From positions 1 through 64,000 of the forward strand of contig JBBDRB010000074.1 in assembly GCA_040905685.1 (NCBI GenBank): DNA of 64,000 nucleotides, in the 5' to 3' direction. Below are positions 61,713-64,000 of this stretch, piece by piece (position 1 is the first letter of the stretch; each line of letters opens with the position of its first letter). The position numbers were made by a program, and so were the translations under genes. The notes under the pieces are model-generated. The model was not told the DNA's origin and did no database searches. It saw only the letters and a program-made list of their open reading frames with translations. This stretch comes from JBBDMU01 sp040905685 (lineage in GTDB: Bacteria; Bacteroidota; Rhodothermia; Balneolales; Natronogracilivirgulaceae).

Positions 61713-62027
61713 ATGCCCGACTTTGAATTTAATGAAGAGCTGGAGCTTGAAGACCAGGAAAAACAAGATACCGATGAACCGCCCAAATACAGAGTCCTGT
61801 TGATAAACGATAATTATACCACTTTCGATTTCGTGATTGAAATTCTGGTAAGCATATTTAATAAGAATATTGCTGATGCGGTGGCCATTACAACCGACGT
61901 ACATAAAAAGGGTTCCGGGCTGTGCGGCACCTATGCCCGCGAAATCGCCGAAACCAAACTTGAAATGGTAAAGCAGGCCGGGAATGAAGCCGGGTACCCC
62001 CTTCGCTGCCTAATGGAGGAAGAATGA
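61713..62027 (+). CDS. clpS: ClpS adaptor for the ClpA protease
   Basis: A 104-residue ClpS adaptor. An acidic, flexible N-terminal extension (about 1-22) precedes the core YRVLLINDNYTTFDFVIEIL, which includes the substrate-binding loop, followed by helices with SIFN and the VHKKGSGLCGTY segment contacting ClpA. ClpS delivers N-end-rule substrates to ClpAP in the cytoplasm. It sits directly before clpA, overlapping it by 3 bases, as in many genomes. The ORF is complete and in the usual length range. Confidence 0.96.
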   Translation: MPDFEFNEELELEDQEKQDTDEPPKYRVLLINDNYTTFDFVIEILVSIFNKNIADAVAITTDVHKKGSGLCGTYAREIAETKLEMVKQAGNEAGYPLRCLMEEE

Positions 62028-64000
62028 TCAGCAAAGAAATGGATAGCATCCTGCGCAACTCCTATCTGCTCGCCTCTCATCAAAAACATGCGTTTGTATG
62101 CCTTGAACACCTGCTTCAGGCCATCCTGAAAGACAGCAACGGAGTAAAGATCATCAGGTCCTGCGGCGGAGATACCGAGGAGCTTAACAGAGACATAGAA
62201 ACGTACTATGGGTCGCTGGAGACCAATGAGGCTGAAGGCTATGAACCGGTTCATACAGTAGGATTTAAGCGGTCGCTTCACCGGGCGCTCGTTCATGCGC
62301 GTTCGGCCGAACAAAAGGAAATAGGGATTGGTGATATCCTTATCTCCATCTTTGAAGAAAAAGACAGCTTTGCAGCACATTACCTGAACAAACATGGTGT
62401 TTCCAAAATGGATGTTTTGAACTATGTTTCTCACGGCATAGCCAAACCCGGATTTGAGCAAGCCGGCGATGAGGCCGGCACCGGTGAGGAAGAATCTTCC
62501 GGTAAATCAGGCAAAAAGGCTGATTTGCTGGGGCCTTACACCCAGGACTGGACCCTTCTGGTCCGGGAAAACAAATTTGACAAGGTAATCGGCAGGGAAA
62601 TGGAGATACAGCGCAGTATTGAAATCCTGTCACGGAGGCGAAAAAACAATCCCATCTATGTTGGGGATCCCGGGGTCGGAAAGACAGCCATCACTCAGGG
62701 GCTGGCCCAGCGAATCGTCCAGGGCACGGTTCCCGACCGCATACGGGACTTCAGGGTGCTATCGCTTGACATGGGAGCCCTTCTGGCCGGAACAAAATAT
62801 CGCGGTGATTTCGAAGCACGGCTTAAAGGCGTCATTAATCAGCTTCAGAATCAGAAAAATGTAATTCTGTTCATTGATGAGATCCACACCATAATCGGAG
62901 CGGGAGCCGCGGGCAACAGTACTATGGACGCTTCAAACCTGCTCAAGCCCGTTCTGGCTACCGGTGAACTTCGATGCATCGGGGCCACCACGTTTGAAGA
63001 GTACAAGAACCATTTTGAAAAGGACCGGGCTTTGTCCAGGCGTTTCCAGAAAGTTGAGATCGATGAGCCCACGGTTGAGACGACCGTCCGTATTCTCAAA
63101 GGGCTCAAAGATGCCTACGAAGCATATCACGGATTAAAATACACCGGCGGTGCCCTGACAGCTGCAGCTCAGCTTTCGGCTAAATATCTGAATGACCGGC
63201 GGTTGCCGGATAAAGCCATTGACGTGATCGATGAAGTCGGTGCACAAGTCTCTTTGGAGGCCGTTCCCCGCAAGTCGGTGACGACCCGGGATGTGGAAAA
63301 GCTTATTGCCAAGATGGCCAGGATTCCGGCTCACAGCATAGGCACTTCCGAAAAAGAGAATCTGAAAGAACTGGACTCTGTACTCAATGAGGTTGTATTT
63401 GGTCAGGAAAAAGCGGTGCATTCGGTGGTGACGGCCGTTAAACGAAGCCGGGCGGGACTCGGCAATGAAAACAAGCCCGTCGGCTCATTCCTTTTTTCCG
63501 GTCCGACCGGTGTCGGTAAGACCGAACTTTGCCGGACGCTGGCCGATGAGCTCGGCATTGAGCTGGTCCGGTTTGACATGAGCGAGTACATGGAAAAACA
63601 TACCGTATCCAGGCTCATTGGCGCGCCGGCCGGCTATGTCGGCTATGACCAGGGCGGTTTGCTGACCGAGGCCATCCGGCGTAAACCCAACTGTGTCCTG
63701 CTGCTTGATGAAATTGAAAAGGCCCATGCTGATATCTTCAACGTACTGCTGCAGATCATGGATTATGCGACCCTGACGGACAATACCGGCCGGAAATCCG
63801 ATTTCCGAAATGTAATTCTGGTCATGACCTCAAATGTGGGCTCCCGTGAGATAAGTTCTACGAGCATCGGCTTTAGTGAAGACGCTTCCGGGCTGAGAGG
63901 CGATCCCCTCAAAGCCATAAAAGATCACTTCAATCCGGAATTTCGCAACCGGTTAGACGATGTGGTCATTTTTAATCACCTTAGCAGGAAAACCCTGGAT
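62024..64000 (+). CDS. clpA: ATP-dependent Clp protease ATPase subunit ClpA (3' end outside the window)
   Basis: The first 659 codons of ClpA; the gene runs past the window end. It starts with ATG at 62024 after a strong GGAGGA site and overlaps the clpS stop (ATGA). An N-terminal Clp-N domain (about 1-145) is followed by AAA+ domain 1 with Walker A GDPGVGKT (214-221) and Walker B ILFIDE (Asp285/Glu286), and AAA+ domain 2 with Walker A GPTGVGKT (493-500). No ClpB/ClpC-type coiled-coil insertion is seen, which with ClpS next door supports ClpA. It unfolds substrates and threads them into ClpP. The open frame is continuous to base 64000. Confidence 0.96.
   Translation, partial: MISKEMDSILRNSYLLASHQKHAFVCLEHLLQAILKDSNGVKIIRSCGGDTEELNRDIETYYGSLETNEAEGYEPVHTVGFKRSLHRALVHARSAEQKEIGIGDILISIFEEKDSFAAHYLNKHGVSKMDVLNYVSHGIAKPGFEQAGDEAGTGEEESSGKSGKKADLLGPYTQDWTLLVRENKFDKVIGREMEIQRSIEILSRRRKNNPIYVGDPGVGKTAITQGLAQRIVQGTVPDRIRDFRVLSLDMGALLAGTKYRGDFEARLKGVINQLQNQKNVILFIDEIHTIIGAGAAGNSTMDASNLLKPVLATGELRCIGATTFEEYKNHFEKDRALSRRFQKVEIDEPTVETTVRILKGLKDAYEAYHGLKYTGGALTAAAQLSAKYLNDRRLPDKAIDVIDEVGAQVSLEAVPRKSVTTRDVEKLIAKMARIPAHSIGTSEKENLKELDSVLNEVVFGQEKAVHSVVTAVKRSRAGLGNENKPVGSFLFSGPTGVGKTELCRTLADELGIELVRFDMSEYMEKHTVSRLIGAPAGYVGYDQGGLLTEAIRRKPNCVLLLDEIEKAHADIFNVLLQIMDYATLTDNTGRKSDFRNVILVMTSNVGSREISSTSIGFSEDASGLRGDPLKAIKDHFNPEFRNRLDDVVIFNHLSRKTLD

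Noticed and set aside
1..64000. CRISPR arrays, tRNA or rRNA genes
   Set aside because: No regularly spaced repeats, cloverleaf-like segments or rRNA-like sequence were noticed in the gaps. A tRNAscan or CRISPR search could not be run.

Overview
The window is a chromosomal segment of about 64 kb from a Gram-negative bacterium of the Bacteroidota/Rhodothermota/Balneolota side of the tree. Balneolota is my best guess. The evidence is a secreted protein with a YPNPFNPTT-type C-terminal (type A, type IX secretion) sorting domain, an UpxY-like NusG paralogue heading a surface-polysaccharide operon, AT-rich leaders without Shine-Dalgarno sequences at the heads of transcription units, and ordinary GGAG sites inside operons. 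No rRNA, tRNA or CRISPR array was seen.

Layout. (1) 1-5.5 kb, plus strand: the tail of an unknown gene, a YfhO-like membrane protein, a glycosyltransferase, a small methyltransferase and wecB, coupled by short overlaps or small gaps. (2) 5.5-56 kb, almost all minus strand: one very large exopolysaccharide/capsule locus. Read in the direction of transcription (from 56 kb downward) it holds an UpxY-like antiterminator, a Wzc-like tyrosine autokinase, a small SLBB protein, an ABC exporter, a GT2, a kinase-fold protein, four GT4 enzymes, a Wzy-like polymerase, a canonical AsnB, another GT4, a GDP-mannose 3,5-epimerase-like enzyme, a carbamoyltransferase, a GT2, a putative polysaccharide lyase, two SDR enzymes and a fused WecA/FlaA1-type initiating transferase. 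After a plus-strand gene for a second putative lyase, a second run follows: a nucleotide-sugar module (rfbF, a UXS-like SDR, ugd, rfbC, a SAF-domain oxidoreductase, a Gfo/Idh enzyme and an SDR), an SGNH protein, further GTs, a set of two asparagine-synthetase-like proteins around an ATP-grasp protein, a Wzx-like flippase and a last GT4. A plus-strand acyltransferase sits inside this run at 15.4 kb. (3) 56-57 kb: AT-rich DNA with an orphan IS3-type OrfA. (4) 57-64 kb, housekeeping: hisS with an AsmA-like protein, an OlsF-like two-domain acyltransferase, and clpS-clpA (clpA runs off the window).

How it fits together. The WecA-like fusion would load the first sugar phosphate on undecaprenyl phosphate. 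About a dozen GTs (nine GT-B, three GT-A) would extend the repeat unit with sugars made by the nucleotide-sugar enzymes. The methyltransferase, acyltransferase, SGNH protein, carbamoyltransferase and amidotransferase-like proteins would decorate it. Wzx and/or the ABC protein would flip it, Wzy polymerise it, and the Wzc-like kinase with the SLBB protein control length and export. The two lyase-like paralogues, one with a cell-surface sorting domain and one without, would trim or release the polymer. The most unusual points are this lyase pair with a PL8-like His/Tyr arrangement, the AsnB-like/ATP-grasp/AsnB-like set without catalytic Cys, the initiating-transferase fusion, the plant-type GDP-mannose epimerase, the mixed CDP/UDP-sugar module, and the OlsF-type fusion.
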